A DNA stretch of 64,000 nucleotides from JABFSS01 sp964497975 (GCA_964497975.1 CAZCFO010000003.1:62001-126000), one strand, 5' to 3'. Shown: positions 50,929-59,849, counted from the stretch's first letter. Program-made: numbers and translations. The notes: generated by a model not told the origin, from the sequence alone.

Positions 50929-52821
50929 TTACGCCGCCTCTCCCGCAACCTCGATATCCTTCGGTCCTCCACTCACGACGGCTTTTATCCGGCGCACTCC
51001 CGCGGACGAACTCTCCTCTTTCTGGATCTTGAACGTGCCGATCATGCCCGTCCTCGCCACGTGCGGGCCGCCGCAGATCTCTTTACTGAACACCGGACCG
51101 TCGCCGATCTTGCCCGATCCCGCGACGGGAGCCTTGGGGTCGCCGATCACGTAGACCTTCACCTCCGCCGCGTAGCGGTCGTCGAACACGCCGATCGCGC
51201 CTTCCTTCTTGGCGCCCTCCACGTTCGTCAGGTGGAAGCTCACCGGCAGATCGGCCTTGATCGATTCGTTCACCAGATCCTCGACCGTCTTGATCTGCTC
51301 GGGGGTCATCTTCTCCGCGTGCGTGAAGTCGAAGCGCAGGCGGTCGGCCGTGATGTTGCTGCCTTTCTGGTTCACGCCCTGGCCGAGCACGCGGTGCAGC
51401 GCGGCGTTCAGGAGGTGGGTCGCCGTGTGGAGCTTGGTGGTCTCCGCCGAATGGTCCGCGAGTCCTCCGGCGAATTTCTTCTCCGCTCCGGCGCGCGAGA
51501 GTTTCTGATGTTCTTCGAATGCTTTCTGGAATCCCGCCTCGTCCACCGACCGTCCGTCCTCCTGCGCGAGTTCCTTCGTCAGCTCGATGGGGAACCCGTA
51601 TGTGTCGTACAGGTGGAACGCCGTGACGCCGTCGATCGGCCCCGACGTCTTTTTGTAATGCTTGAGACCTTCTTTCAGCGTCTTGTTGAACTGCTGCTCC
51701 TCGGCTGTGAGCGCCGCGAGAATCTCCTGCTCTTGCTTCCGGAGATGCGGATACGCGCTCCCGTACTGCGCGATGACCTCGGCCCCGATGTCCGCCGTGA
51801 ACTGCTGATCAATGCCCAGCTGCCGTCCGGATCGGATGGCCCGGCGGATGATTCGGCGCAGCACGTAGCCCTGATCGACGTTCGAAGGCTTCACGCCGTC
51901 GGCGATGATGAACGTCGCGGCCTTCAGGTGATCGGTGATGATCCGCCGGTGGCGTGTCATGGTGAGCTCGTCGAACCATGACTCGGTGTCGCCCTTCGAC
52001 GAGCTCAGGGTGACACCTTTTTTCACGGCATCCACGATCGGCTTCATCAGGTCCGTGTCGTACACGCTGATGACCGGCTTGCCCGCCGGCGTCTGCAGCA
52101 CGGCCGCAAGGCGTTCCAGTCCCATGCCTTCATCCAGGCACGGCGCCGCAAGCGGCTCGAATTTCCCCTCCGCGGTCTTGTTGTACTGCAGGAGCACGTC
52201 GTTGCCGATCTCCAGCCAGTTCGGGTCATCATTCGCCGGGTTGGATCCCGCCGGGGGCAGATCCGTCTTGCCCACCCAGTAGAACATCTCGGTGTCGGGG
52301 CCGCAGGGGCCGGTGGCTCCCGCGGGACCCCACCAGTTTTTGGCTTTCGGCAGGAAGCCGATGCGCTCCTCGGGAATGCCCACCCTCTTCCAGATCTCCG
52401 CCGACTCGGTGTCGCGCGGCGCGTCCTTGTCGCCTTCGAAGCAGGTGACGGCAAGCTTCTCCACGGGAATGCCGAGGATGTTTGTCAGAAATTCGAAACT
52501 CATCGTGATCGCCCCCTCCTTAAAGTAGTCGCCCAGGCTCCAGCGTCCGAGCATCTCGAACATCGTCAGGTGCGATGCGTCGCCGACCTCGTCGATGTCC
52601 TGCGTTCGCACGCAGCGCTGCACGTCGGTGACGCGCTTGCCGGCGGGATGCTTTTCGCCGAGCAGATAGGGGACGAGCGGGTGCATGCCGGCGGTCGTAA
52701 ACAGCACGGTCGGATCGTTCTCGGGCACCAGCGACGCGCCGGGAATCACCGCGTGTTTGTGGGTCTTCCCGTAGAAGTCGAGGTAGGCCTGGCGAATGTC
52801 GTCGGTAGAGAGCGGTTGCAT
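50929..52821 (-). CDS. alaS: Alanyl-tRNA synthetase, short form
   Basis: 630 residues against about 870 usual. Class II catalytic core: FTTAGMHPLVPYLLGEKHP, TMFEMLGRWSLGDYFKE, WWGPAGATGPCGPDTE, the LDEGMGLERLA motif 3, RRAIRSGRQLG and editing HTATHLLNAALHRVLG, with C-terminal CGGPHVARTGMIG (editing-site Cys). The C-Ala domain is absent; short AlaRS of this kind is known in CPR and archaea-like lineages. Residues about 272-287 (LSSSKGDTESWFDELT) are an in-frame repeat insertion (nt 51964-52006). Confidence 0.95.
   Translation of the reverse strand: MQPLSTDDIRQAYLDFYGKTHKHAVIPGASLVPENDPTVLFTTAGMHPLVPYLLGEKHPAGKRVTDVQRCVRTQDIDEVGDASHLTMFEMLGRWSLGDYFKEGAITMSFEFLTNILGIPVEKLAVTCFEGDKDAPRDTESAEIWKRVGIPEERIGFLPKAKNWWGPAGATGPCGPDTEMFYWVGKTDLPPAGSNPANDDPNWLEIGNDVLLQYNKTAEGKFEPLAAPCLDEGMGLERLAAVLQTPAGKPVISVYDTDLMKPIVDAVKKGVTLSSSKGDTESWFDELTMTRHRRIITDHLKAATFIIADGVKPSNVDQGYVLRRIIRRAIRSGRQLGIDQQFTADIGAEVIAQYGSAYPHLRKQEQEILAALTAEEQQFNKTLKEGLKHYKKTSGPIDGVTAFHLYDTYGFPIELTKELAQEDGRSVDEAGFQKAFEEHQKLSRAGAEKKFAGGLADHSAETTKLHTATHLLNAALHRVLGQGVNQKGSNITADRLRFDFTHAEKMTPEQIKTVEDLVNESIKADLPVSFHLTNVEGAKKEGAIGVFDDRYAAEVKVYVIGDPKAPVAGSGKIGDGPVFSKEICGGPHVARTGMIGTFKIQKEESSSAGVRRIKAVVSGGPKDIEVAGEAA
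51964..52006. repeat. GAGCTCGTCGAA palindrome inserted in alaS
   Basis: GAGCTCGTCGAA (51964-51975) and TTCGACGAGCTC (51995-52006) are perfect inverted arms around a 19-nt spacer, followed by AGGGTGACACC. This is a widespread short mobile repeat type. It reads through in frame without stops. Confidence 0.8.
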
Positions 52822-52944
52822 GTCGGTGAAGGGAGGACGCGTCCCGCCTGATTATTCGGCAGGGAAGGAAAGTGTAACAGACAGAAAACAGGAGGCGATC
52901 GCCTTTTTGGCTTCTATTTGCCAAAATTATTAAATAGTTGCAAA

Positions 52945-52972
52945 TTGACTGAATCACCCTGCGGGGTATTCT
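52945..52972 (+). promoter_or_regulatory. Promoter of the RsbW-like gene
   Basis: TTGACT (52945-52950), 16-nt spacer, TATTCT (52967-52972), then 9 nt to the ATG at 52982. Confidence 0.6.
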
Positions 52973-52981
52973 GTCTTTTCG

Positions 52982-53638
52982 ATGAAACATTTCCTCGAAG
53001 AACGAACATTCACCATTGGCGGGCATACGCGCGCAATCGCGGCAATGGCACGCGATGAATGGGAAAAAAACCGTATCAGACGGGATGAGGAGTACGAATC
53101 GATGCGGGAAATCTCCGAGCTATTGGGTGAGCCGCCCCCCAAAAAGGAACATGTTTCCATCCCGTCGGTTCTTTCGAAGAAAAAAAACGCCGTCATTGCG
53201 GCCATCATGAAGCTTCTCGATGTTCATGTGAATCAGGGCAAGGGGCCCGAAGGCAAGCCGTACCTTCCTGCGCACGAGCTTCGGCGGATGGAATTCGTGC
53301 TGCAGGAAGCCATTGCCAATGGCATCATCCATGGAGCCAAGTACGATGCGGAGAAAACAGTCAGGGTTTTCCTGCAGATTTGGCACGATGTCGTTGGCAC
53401 GTGGAGAAAGATCCACGCGGCAATACGCGTCGAAGATCCGGGCGAAGGCTTTGATATTTCCGCTGTCGCTGACCCATCCCGTGACGAGAACCTCACCAAG
53501 CCCACCGGACGCGGATTGGCTATTATGGCGATGTTTACCGAAACCCAATTTCTGGGAAAGGGGAATGAAGTGCTTATTTCCCAGGTTTGGGAGCAGGATA
53601 GCGCTCCGGAAGCGAAGGATGACAAAAACATAGTTTAG
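52982..53638 (+). CDS. HATPase (RsbW/SpoIIAB-like) anti-sigma-type protein
   Basis: 218 residues. The C-terminal GHKL fold shows EFVLQEAIANGIIHG (N-box; the usual NAVxHG is here NGIIHG), AIRVEDPGEGFD (G1) and TGRGLAIMAM (G2). The N-terminal 70 residues are polar helices. Anti-sigma kinases of this class phosphorylate a partner and hold a sigma factor; neither sigma factor nor anti-sigma antagonist is present nearby. It is followed by a sensor histidine kinase whose promoter lies inside this gene's end. Confidence 0.8.
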   Translation: MKHFLEERTFTIGGHTRAIAAMARDEWEKNRIRRDEEYESMREISELLGEPPPKKEHVSIPSVLSKKKNAVIAAIMKLLDVHVNQGKGPEGKPYLPAHELRRMEFVLQEAIANGIIHGAKYDAEKTVRVFLQIWHDVVGTWRKIHAAIRVEDPGEGFDISAVADPSRDENLTKPTGRGLAIMAMFTETQFLGKGNEVLISQVWEQDSAPEAKDDKNIV

Positions 53639-53647
53639 TGTTATAAT
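53619..53647 (+). promoter_or_regulatory. Promoter of the sensor kinase inside the rsbW-like gene end
   Basis: ATGACA (53619-53624), 17-nt spacer, TATAAT (53642-53647). The codon at the expected transcription start (53655) is ATA. The preceding gene stops at 53638. Confidence 0.65.
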
Positions 53648-53654
53648 AAACGCA

Positions 53655-55109
53655 ATACCCATACATAGCATTTCTCCAAGCAGATTTTCCCTGTACCGGG
53701 CTTTCCGCCGCGACTGGCAGATTCTCTGCGTTGCCGCGGTTCTCCTTGCGAGCATCGTCGCCCTCGGCGTGTTCTTCTTCGTGCGCGGCGGCATCCTGAT
53801 GGAGCGGCAGCTCAAAGAAAAACTCCGCACGACGGCTGCCGTGGCGGCCATGCAGTTCAATCCGGCAACGATCCGCTCGCTCGAGGGCGTGCCTCCGGAG
53901 CAGGTCGTCACGCTGCGCGGCTACCGCGACGTCGTGGACCGCCTCAACCACATCCGCGCGGAGGTTCCCGCCATCCGCTACGCGTACATCATGCGCCGGA
54001 CGGCCAATCCCGCGATCGTCGAGTTCGCCGCCGATGCGGATTCGCTCGCGACCGATGAAGAACTCGATGCGAATGGCAACGGCGTCGTGGACGAAAACGA
54101 AGAGGCGTCGTATCCGGGGGATCCTTACGACATCACCGATGTTCCCGCCCTGCAGGGCCCGGCATTCGAGGGTCCCGCCGTCGACGATGACTTCACCGTC
54201 GACCAGTGGGGCACGCTCATCACGGGCTACGCGCCCATCCGCGACGCCGCGGGCAACACGCTGGCGGTGCTCGGCCTCGACATGAACGCGCAGGACTACA
54301 TGGCCCTCACCCGCAGCATCTTTTCGCCCGTCGCGTTCCTGCTCCTCTGCCTCGGCGGCCTGCTGCTGGCGGCTTTCGTCGGCGGGTTCCTGTGGCGCCG
54401 CCGCGCGGAATCGCTGCGCCGCATCGACCGCGAGCGTTCGGCGCTCCTGCTCCTCGCCATGCACCAGATCGGCTCGCCGCTCACCATCATCCGCTGGTCC
54501 CTGGAGCAGCTGATGGAGCAGAAGGGCACGGGATCGCTGGAAAAAGCGGTGGAGGAATTCGGCACCAATGTCCGCGATGCGAGCGCGCAGCTGAGCGCCA
54601 TCCTCGACGAGCTGCATGAGGCGAGCGAGGTGGACGCCGGCACGCTCGTCTACACGCGCGAATGGGCGTCGATCGGCGAGGTCGTCGCCGGCGTCGTCAA
54701 CAAGGCGGAGCCGCAGCTCAAGGACCGCGGCCAGACCATCGATCTCAAGGTCGATTCCTCGCTCCACATCTCTCTGGACCGCACGCTCATCGCCGGCGTC
54801 CTGCGGGAGCTGCTCCAGAACGCGATGACGTTCTCGCCGCGCGGCAGCACCATCACGGTCGCGGCCAGGCGCGGCGGCAAGTGCCTGCTCGTCGAGGTTA
54901 TCGACCGCGGCTGCGGCATCCCCAAATCCGACATGCCCCGCCTGTTCGGCAAATTCTCGCGCGGTTCCAAGGCGCACCTGCACCAGCCCAACGGCAGCGG
55001 GCTGGGCCTCTACATCGCCAAGGGCGTCGTGGATCATGCGGGCGGCGACTTGTGGATCCGGAGCGAGGAGGGGAAGGGCACCACCGTGAGCTTCACCCTT
55101 CCGTGCTGA
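53655..55109 (+). CDS. Sensor histidine kinase, start codon unclear
   Basis: About 484 residues. N-terminal membrane helix (LCVAAVLLASIVALGVFFFV), periplasmic region with a DANGNGVVDENE calcium-loop-like segment, second helix (VAFLLLCLGGLLLAAFVGGF near 225-245), dimerisation helix with MHQIGSPLTIIRW (phospho-acceptor His near 270), ELLQNAMTF (N), DRGCGIP (G1), FSRGSKAHLHQPNGSGLGLY (F, G2). No response regulator nearby. The first helix lies upstream of the GTG at 53769, and no ATG, GTG or TTG exists from the in-frame stop at 53631 to 53769; the ATA at 53655 is at the leaderless position. Confidence 0.85.
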   Translation: MPIHSISPSRFSLYRAFRRDWQILCVAAVLLASIVALGVFFFVRGGILMERQLKEKLRTTAAVAAMQFNPATIRSLEGVPPEQVVTLRGYRDVVDRLNHIRAEVPAIRYAYIMRRTANPAIVEFAADADSLATDEELDANGNGVVDENEEASYPGDPYDITDVPALQGPAFEGPAVDDDFTVDQWGTLITGYAPIRDAAGNTLAVLGLDMNAQDYMALTRSIFSPVAFLLLCLGGLLLAAFVGGFLWRRRAESLRRIDRERSALLLLAMHQIGSPLTIIRWSLEQLMEQKGTGSLEKAVEEFGTNVRDASAQLSAILDELHEASEVDAGTLVYTREWASIGEVVAGVVNKAEPQLKDRGQTIDLKVDSSLHISLDRTLIAGVLRELLQNAMTFSPRGSTITVAARRGGKCLLVEVIDRGCGIPKSDMPRLFGKFSRGSKAHLHQPNGSGLGLYIAKGVVDHAGGDLWIRSEEGKGTTVSFTLPC

Positions 55110-55113
55110 TCCT

Positions 55114-55647
55114 ATGAATCCCGAGGATCACCTCGATTTCGGCCCCGACCGCGTCCATCCCGCGGCGAAAGAACTGCTTGAAGACGTTATTCAGCGACCG
55201 CGGCTGTACGAGGCGCTCGGCGAGAAGGCAATCGCCCGTATCGAAGAAATCATGAATAGCCAGGACTACACCAAGCATGACAACGGTGGTGGGGTGACGG
55301 TCGGATGGAACCGGAAGGTCGACGACCCATCCACCGCCACCTCGGCGCTGATCGTCTGCGGTGATGCGCTCATGAGCCTCAGCCTCGGCAGCAAGGGCAG
55401 TTACGCGTTCGCGCCATTCGTGCAGAGCCTGCAACATCCGTCTGACGAAGAACTGGCTCGTTTTGCGGATCCCGCCAACGTGGAGAGGATGTCATCGATG
55501 TACAACCTCACGCCCCGTGGAGAAGAGGAGATCAGAAAACTCCACGTTCTTGCGCAGACTATGGCACAGACCACGGCGCGGAAGGGCGTTGGTGCGACCA
55601 AGGAGACTTTTCTCACCCGGCTGCGGAAGATGTTGGGGGGCCGGTGA
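55114..55647 (+). CDS. Uncharacterised protein
   Basis: 177 residues, soluble, ATG at 55114, 4 nt after the kinase stop so likely co-transcribed. Helical N-terminus (LLEDVIQRPRLYEALGEKAI), a middle beta part (GGGVTVGWNRKVDDPSTATS) and a helical end. Not recognised. Context makes a link to the kinase possible. Confidence 0.55.
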   Translation: MNPEDHLDFGPDRVHPAAKELLEDVIQRPRLYEALGEKAIARIEEIMNSQDYTKHDNGGGVTVGWNRKVDDPSTATSALIVCGDALMSLSLGSKGSYAFAPFVQSLQHPSDEELARFADPANVERMSSMYNLTPRGEEEIRKLHVLAQTMAQTTARKGVGATKETFLTRLRKMLGGR

Positions 55648-55692
55648 TGTGCTGTTCCAGGGCGGGCTTCGTGGTACGCTGTCCCCCTTTTT

Positions 55693-56802
55693 ATGGCACA
55701 CCAGAAAGTCCGGTACGACAGCGGCGAATACAAAGCGTATGAAGGCGTCATCGATGCCCTCAAAACTGAAGCGTTCAACCTGGATCTGTTAGAAGATGAC
55801 GGCGACCGGAAATCGCCTTTTCAGACCAATCATATTTTGTGCTTCGACACGCAAAGTCATCAGGATGCATCCGTGCGCAACATGGTCCGCAGCGCCGCCG
55901 GGCAGGTGCTCGCGAATGAGCGTTCGCAACAGCCCGAGGATCCGGCGCGTACCCGGCGCATCCGTTCCCTCGTCCAGAAAACGCAGGCGCTGATGTTCGC
56001 CATCCAGCAGTATCGTTCCGCGGAGCACAAGCCCGACGACCCGGAAGCGCAGGAGAATTATCGGCAAAAAGAGGAGGCCGTCCGCACCGTGGAGGATCAT
56101 TGCAAACAATACGGAATTCCCTCGTGCCTCGCCCAGTTGCACATTCCCGGCGGATTGTTCGAGCACCTGCGCAACGGCCAGTACACCATCGGCCAGCCCG
56201 GGCGGACCGAGCTCTATTACTACCTCGTCCGTCTTTTCGCCCATGACAGCGACTCCCTGGCTGCCGTGCTCACCCAACTCCAATACCAGAATCAATCCGG
56301 CCTGATGCTGGATCTGGTCGACGAGGCCGCCCGCGTCAGCGGCCGCACGATCGACGACATCATCAAAGATGAAAAAATGCTCGGGACGTACGTGAGCGGA
56401 CTCTACGATTGCGGAGACAAAGACCGGCTGATCGCCATCGTGAGCGCCATGCATCCCTCGCAGATCCTCCGGGGGGAGAAGGTGACCGAGAAGTACCTGC
56501 GCAGCCTGCTCGATACCGGACATATTGCGGAGGCCATGGCATTTCTGAACGCCGTCCCCGGCAAAACCGCTGAACGCGTGTGGCATGCGGTCCTGGATGC
56601 GACGGTCCAGATCGGCTGGTGGTTTCACGCCAATGGCAGGGATGCAGACGGTCTTGCGTTCCTCAAGAGGCGCAAGCAGATGGACCGCACTATGGGGGGT
56701 CATGGCGATTTCAAGAATGTCATCGCCGCGCTGTCGCAGGCGGCGGCATCCGCGAACGGATCGGCAAAAGCCCCGTCGGAGACGGAGCCTTTGCAGCCGT
56801 AA
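55693..56802 (+). CDS. Uncharacterised helical protein
   Basis: 369 residues, soluble. Mostly alpha helical with TPR/HEAT-like hints (IAEAMAFLNAVPGKTAERVW, YLVRLFAHDSDSLAAVLTQL). ATG at 55693, TACGCT 12 nt upstream. No family recognised. Confidence 0.6.
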   Translation: MAHQKVRYDSGEYKAYEGVIDALKTEAFNLDLLEDDGDRKSPFQTNHILCFDTQSHQDASVRNMVRSAAGQVLANERSQQPEDPARTRRIRSLVQKTQALMFAIQQYRSAEHKPDDPEAQENYRQKEEAVRTVEDHCKQYGIPSCLAQLHIPGGLFEHLRNGQYTIGQPGRTELYYYLVRLFAHDSDSLAAVLTQLQYQNQSGLMLDLVDEAARVSGRTIDDIIKDEKMLGTYVSGLYDCGDKDRLIAIVSAMHPSQILRGEKVTEKYLRSLLDTGHIAEAMAFLNAVPGKTAERVWHAVLDATVQIGWWFHANGRDADGLAFLKRRKQMDRTMGGHGDFKNVIAALSQAAASANGSAKAPSETEPLQP

Positions 56803-56813
56803 TTCCGATTCAC

Positions 56814-57941
56814 TTACCGGAGCGTGAGCGACAATACATTGCTCACCGAGCCGTTCACGTACACCGAGACGGGGTACGTGCCGTCGTCATAGTTGTACTT
56901 CGGTGCACCGCAGCGCGGCTTCTGGAAGTAGCAGGCGTTCGTGCTCTTCCGCGGGACGCGGAACACCAGGCTCGTGCCGTCCAGTGAGCGCAGGTTGGGG
57001 ATGATGCTATCGGCGAACATCACGATGTTGCGGCGGCGGGCGAAGCCTTCGCCGCGGATCGTCACGCGCATGCCGGCCTGGGTGCTCTCGGGCACGATGG
57101 ACGTGATGCGAACATCGCCGTCCTCCCACATCGCCTGCGGCTTGCAGGTCCAGCGTCCGTCCATGCACACGGGCGAAGTGTTGCGGCGGCAGAGAATGGT
57201 GCTCGGGCCGCAGCTGTTGGCGCCGCTCGAGGACTGTCCCTGGTGCATCATGCAGGGATCGGCGAAGTAGTTGATGTCATGGCCGTCTTCGGTGCACACC
57301 GGGTACATGTAGCCGTCCGGGCACATGCCCATGCAGTAGGGGAGTGTCGGCCAGACGCTGGACGACATTCCGGATGACGACATTCCCGACGATGACACGG
57401 AGGACATCGACGACGAGGAGTACCACCAGGGCGTCGACATATCCGATGACGAGGCGCCTTCATCCGCTTCGCAGCGCCAGACGCGGTCTTTGCAGACGGC
57501 GGAGAATCCGTCCATGCAGCGGACGTTGTTTGCGCCGCAGCTTTCGCTGGAGACCGACGAGCTCGACGCGGGCATCCAAGAGGAGGAGCGGCCGGAGTAC
57601 GAGGAATTGCCGTGCGTGGTGACGCACTGATACCGGCCGCCGATACACTGGATCTCCGACCGGCTGGGACAGCGGATCGTCGGCTCACCCGAACAGGTGG
57701 TGGGCCGCATCCAGTAGGCCGACATGGACGAAGACGACATCGCGGAGGACGTCGTGAAGAACGAGCTGTTCGAGGAGCTCATGCCCGAAGATATCGATGA
57801 CGACATCATCGAGGAATTCATGCCCGAGGAGGACGAGCCCGACGTCTGCGCGAAGACGGTCGTTTCCACGGACAGAAGGACGACGGTCTCCAGCATCAGC
57901 AGAAGGACGCCGGCGGACCAGAAACGAAGAGACTTCTTCAT
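56814..57941 (-). CDS. Secreted Ser/Met-rich protein with Kazal-like and IPT/TIG domains
   Basis: 375 residues from MKKSLRFWS. Signal peptide (SAGVLLLMLETVVLLSVETT, cleavage near FAQ). Long Ser/Met-rich tracts (SSSGMNSSMMSSS) separate small Cys-rich modules; CPDGYMYPVCTEDGHDINY then FADPC-MMHQGQ fits the Kazal inhibitor pattern (C-x-YxPVCxxDG-x-x-Y-x-x-C). C-terminal IPT/TIG domain (ITSIVPESTQAGMRVTIRGE to YPVSVYVNGSVSNVLSLTL). Likely a secreted protein inhibitor or adhesin. Another Ser-rich secreted protein is at 10385. Confidence 0.75.
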   Translation of the reverse strand: MKKSLRFWSAGVLLLMLETVVLLSVETTVFAQTSGSSSSGMNSSMMSSSISSGMSSSNSSFFTTSSAMSSSSMSAYWMRPTTCSGEPTIRCPSRSEIQCIGGRYQCVTTHGNSSYSGRSSSWMPASSSSVSSESCGANNVRCMDGFSAVCKDRVWRCEADEGASSSDMSTPWWYSSSSMSSVSSSGMSSSGMSSSVWPTLPYCMGMCPDGYMYPVCTEDGHDINYFADPCMMHQGQSSSGANSCGPSTILCRRNTSPVCMDGRWTCKPQAMWEDGDVRITSIVPESTQAGMRVTIRGEGFARRRNIVMFADSIIPNLRSLDGTSLVFRVPRKSTNACYFQKPRCGAPKYNYDDGTYPVSVYVNGSVSNVLSLTLR

Positions 57942-58015
57942 AGAGAAAAAGAGGGAAATACATCTGTTCCACGTATGAAGCGGGGTTTTGTTACACAATC
58001 TCTTCAGAATCTGGA

Positions 58016-58741
58016 TCAGTCGTGGTGCTTCTTTTTGGCGTGTTTGGACAACGCATCCTTCCAGTGCTCGTAATGTTCTTCGACGATTTTCTGCTGTTTC
58101 CGGAGAATCTGGATAAACGCCTTGCGCTGCTTTTGCAGCCGGCGTTTTTTCACGCGGCCGTTCAGGGCGTCGTCAATGCTTTGGCGAGTGACTTCCTGCA
58201 TCGGCTTTACCCACGCCAAATTGCCCTCGTCATCCACTTCCGAATGCAGCTCACGGAGGGCGTCCAGGGCCGTTTCGACCCCGAAAAAATCCAGTGCCTT
58301 CGGCAGGACGAGGGAATTTTTGACCGGGAACACGCCGCCGTTGGTGAGTGCCTGGAGGGTCCTGCGGATGTCGGAAAGTTCCACGAGAAGATGGTCGGCA
58401 TTGTTTTCCGCCGCCTTGCATGCGTGCTTCAGTCCCGTCGGCTCCGATACCAGATGCATCGCGTCCCTGTCGTAGAGCTTGGTCCAGTTTTTAAGCGTCG
58501 TGATCTGAAAGACTGTTTCCAGCGTGTCCGGTTCCACGGGTTTCTCGGTACCGATGGCATGGATTGCAAGGAGTCTCGTGAGTTGGCATGGCAAATGATT
58601 GGATGCCCATTCGTGGAAGTCGCCATGGTGCCCGTCCTCGATGCGGCTCAGGTTTATGCTTTCATCCGATCCTCCGAGCGAGCCGGGGACGTTGTGGTGA
58701 TCCGTGATCTTCGGCGCGCCGTTGACCCCTCGTCTGCCCAT
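58016..58741 (-). CDS. HNH-like protein
   Basis: 241 residues from MGRRGVNGAPKITDHHNVPG; TACACT lies 8 nt upstream of the ATG. ITDHHNVPGSLGGSDESINL followed by GHHGDFHEW recalls the His-His/Asn core of HNH nucleases (DHHN, N, H-H-x3-H), but no zinc cysteines are seen. The rest is helical with a long basic tail (KHAKKKHH). A nuclease function is possible, not proven. Confidence 0.55.
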   Translation of the reverse strand: MGRRGVNGAPKITDHHNVPGSLGGSDESINLSRIEDGHHGDFHEWASNHLPCQLTRLLAIHAIGTEKPVEPDTLETVFQITTLKNWTKLYDRDAMHLVSEPTGLKHACKAAENNADHLLVELSDIRRTLQALTNGGVFPVKNSLVLPKALDFFGVETALDALRELHSEVDDEGNLAWVKPMQEVTRQSIDDALNGRVKKRRLQKQRKAFIQILRKQQKIVEEHYEHWKDALSKHAKKKHHD

Positions 58742-58882
58742 AGCAGGACAGTGTAGGGCTCCGCGGAATAGAAAACAGTTCTTGGTTGCGGGATGGGCGC
58801 CCTTGGCTTGGGAATCCTTCAAAATCACTGGACTCTCACGCTACGTCAGAGTTTAAGGTAGTCTCGCTTTCTTCCACTTCTC

Positions 58883-59635
58883 ATGCGATACACCGTCCAG
58901 CAACTGGCCGATCTCGCGGGCGTCAGCGTCCGCACGCTGCATCATTACGACGAGATCAAGCTGCTCTGCCCCGCGCGCAAATCCAACAGCTACCGCAGCT
59001 ACGGCGAAGCCGAACTCCTGCGTCTGCAGCAGATCCTCTTCTTCCGCGAGCTCGAGTTCCCGCTCGAGGACATCCGGACCATGCTCGACAAGCCCGGCTT
59101 CGACATGACCACGGCCCTCAAGGAACATCGCGTGCAGATCGAGAAGAAGCGCCAGCGCCTGGCCGGGCTGCTCGTGACCGTGGATAAAACCCTCGCGAAG
59201 CTCTCCGGCAAAAAAGAGATGACCGACGACGAGCTCTTCGAGGCGTTCTGGGAAAAGCACGAGACCGAGTACGCCGCCGAAGCCGAGCAGCGGTGGGGGA
59301 ATACCGACGCCTGGAAGCAATCCAAAGAGCGCACGAAGCATCTCACAAAAGAGGACTACAAGCGCATGTCCAAAGACGCGGATGCGTTCATGAAGACGCT
59401 GGCCGCCTGCATCGACAGCGGACCGAAAAGCCCCGGGACGCAGACGCTGATCCACCAGCACTACGAAAGCCTGCGCACGTTCTACGATCCGTCACCGGAG
59501 CTCTACCGCGGACTTGCGAATATGTACGTGCAGGACGATCGCTTCCGCGCGTACTACGACAAATACGATCCGCGCATGGCGGACTTCATGCGGGAGGCGA
59601 TGCTGGCGTACTGCGATGCTCTTAATCAAGGCTGA
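58883..59635 (+). CDS. MerR regulator with TipAS antibiotic-recognition domain
   Basis: 250 residues. MerR HTH: MRYTVQQLADLAGVSVRTLHHYDE, SYRSYGEAELLRLQQILFFR. Coiled coil to about residue 110, then a TipAS-like domain (WEKHETEYAAEAEQRWGNTD, KRMSKDADAFMKTLA, FYDPSPELYRGLANMYVQDD, FMREAMLAYCDA). TipAS binds thiopeptides and other drugs. Regulates, presumably, a neighbouring promoter; no TipA-type target was identified. Confidence 0.92.
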   Translation: MRYTVQQLADLAGVSVRTLHHYDEIKLLCPARKSNSYRSYGEAELLRLQQILFFRELEFPLEDIRTMLDKPGFDMTTALKEHRVQIEKKRQRLAGLLVTVDKTLAKLSGKKEMTDDELFEAFWEKHETEYAAEAEQRWGNTDAWKQSKERTKHLTKEDYKRMSKDADAFMKTLAACIDSGPKSPGTQTLIHQHYESLRTFYDPSPELYRGLANMYVQDDRFRAYYDKYDPRMADFMREAMLAYCDALNQG

Positions 59636-59849
59636 CCTTCACGTCGTCATACCCGCGCTCCTGCAGAAGGCTCAACGCTTTCTGCCGCACCAGGTCCGCT
59701 CGTCCTTCGAGTGCTCCTTTGCGAAACACCACGGTCTCCGGCCCGCCCGTTCCCGTGGGGACTCCTTTCAGATTCTCCTTCATCTGGGGATCCTGCTTGA
59801 GGATCTGCAGTGCCTGTTCGGCGCGTGTTCCTTCCAGGGATTCGCTCAT
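59622..59849 (-). CDS. Small uncharacterised protein
   Basis: 75 residues from MSESLEGTRAEQALQILK; helical, hydrophilic, overlapping the MerR 3' end by 14 bp in the opposite direction. C-terminal GYDDVKVSLD beta strand. Not recognised. Confidence 0.45.
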   Translation of the reverse strand: MSESLEGTRAEQALQILKQDPQMKENLKGVPTGTGGPETVVFRKGALEGRADLVRQKALSLLQERGYDDVKVSLD

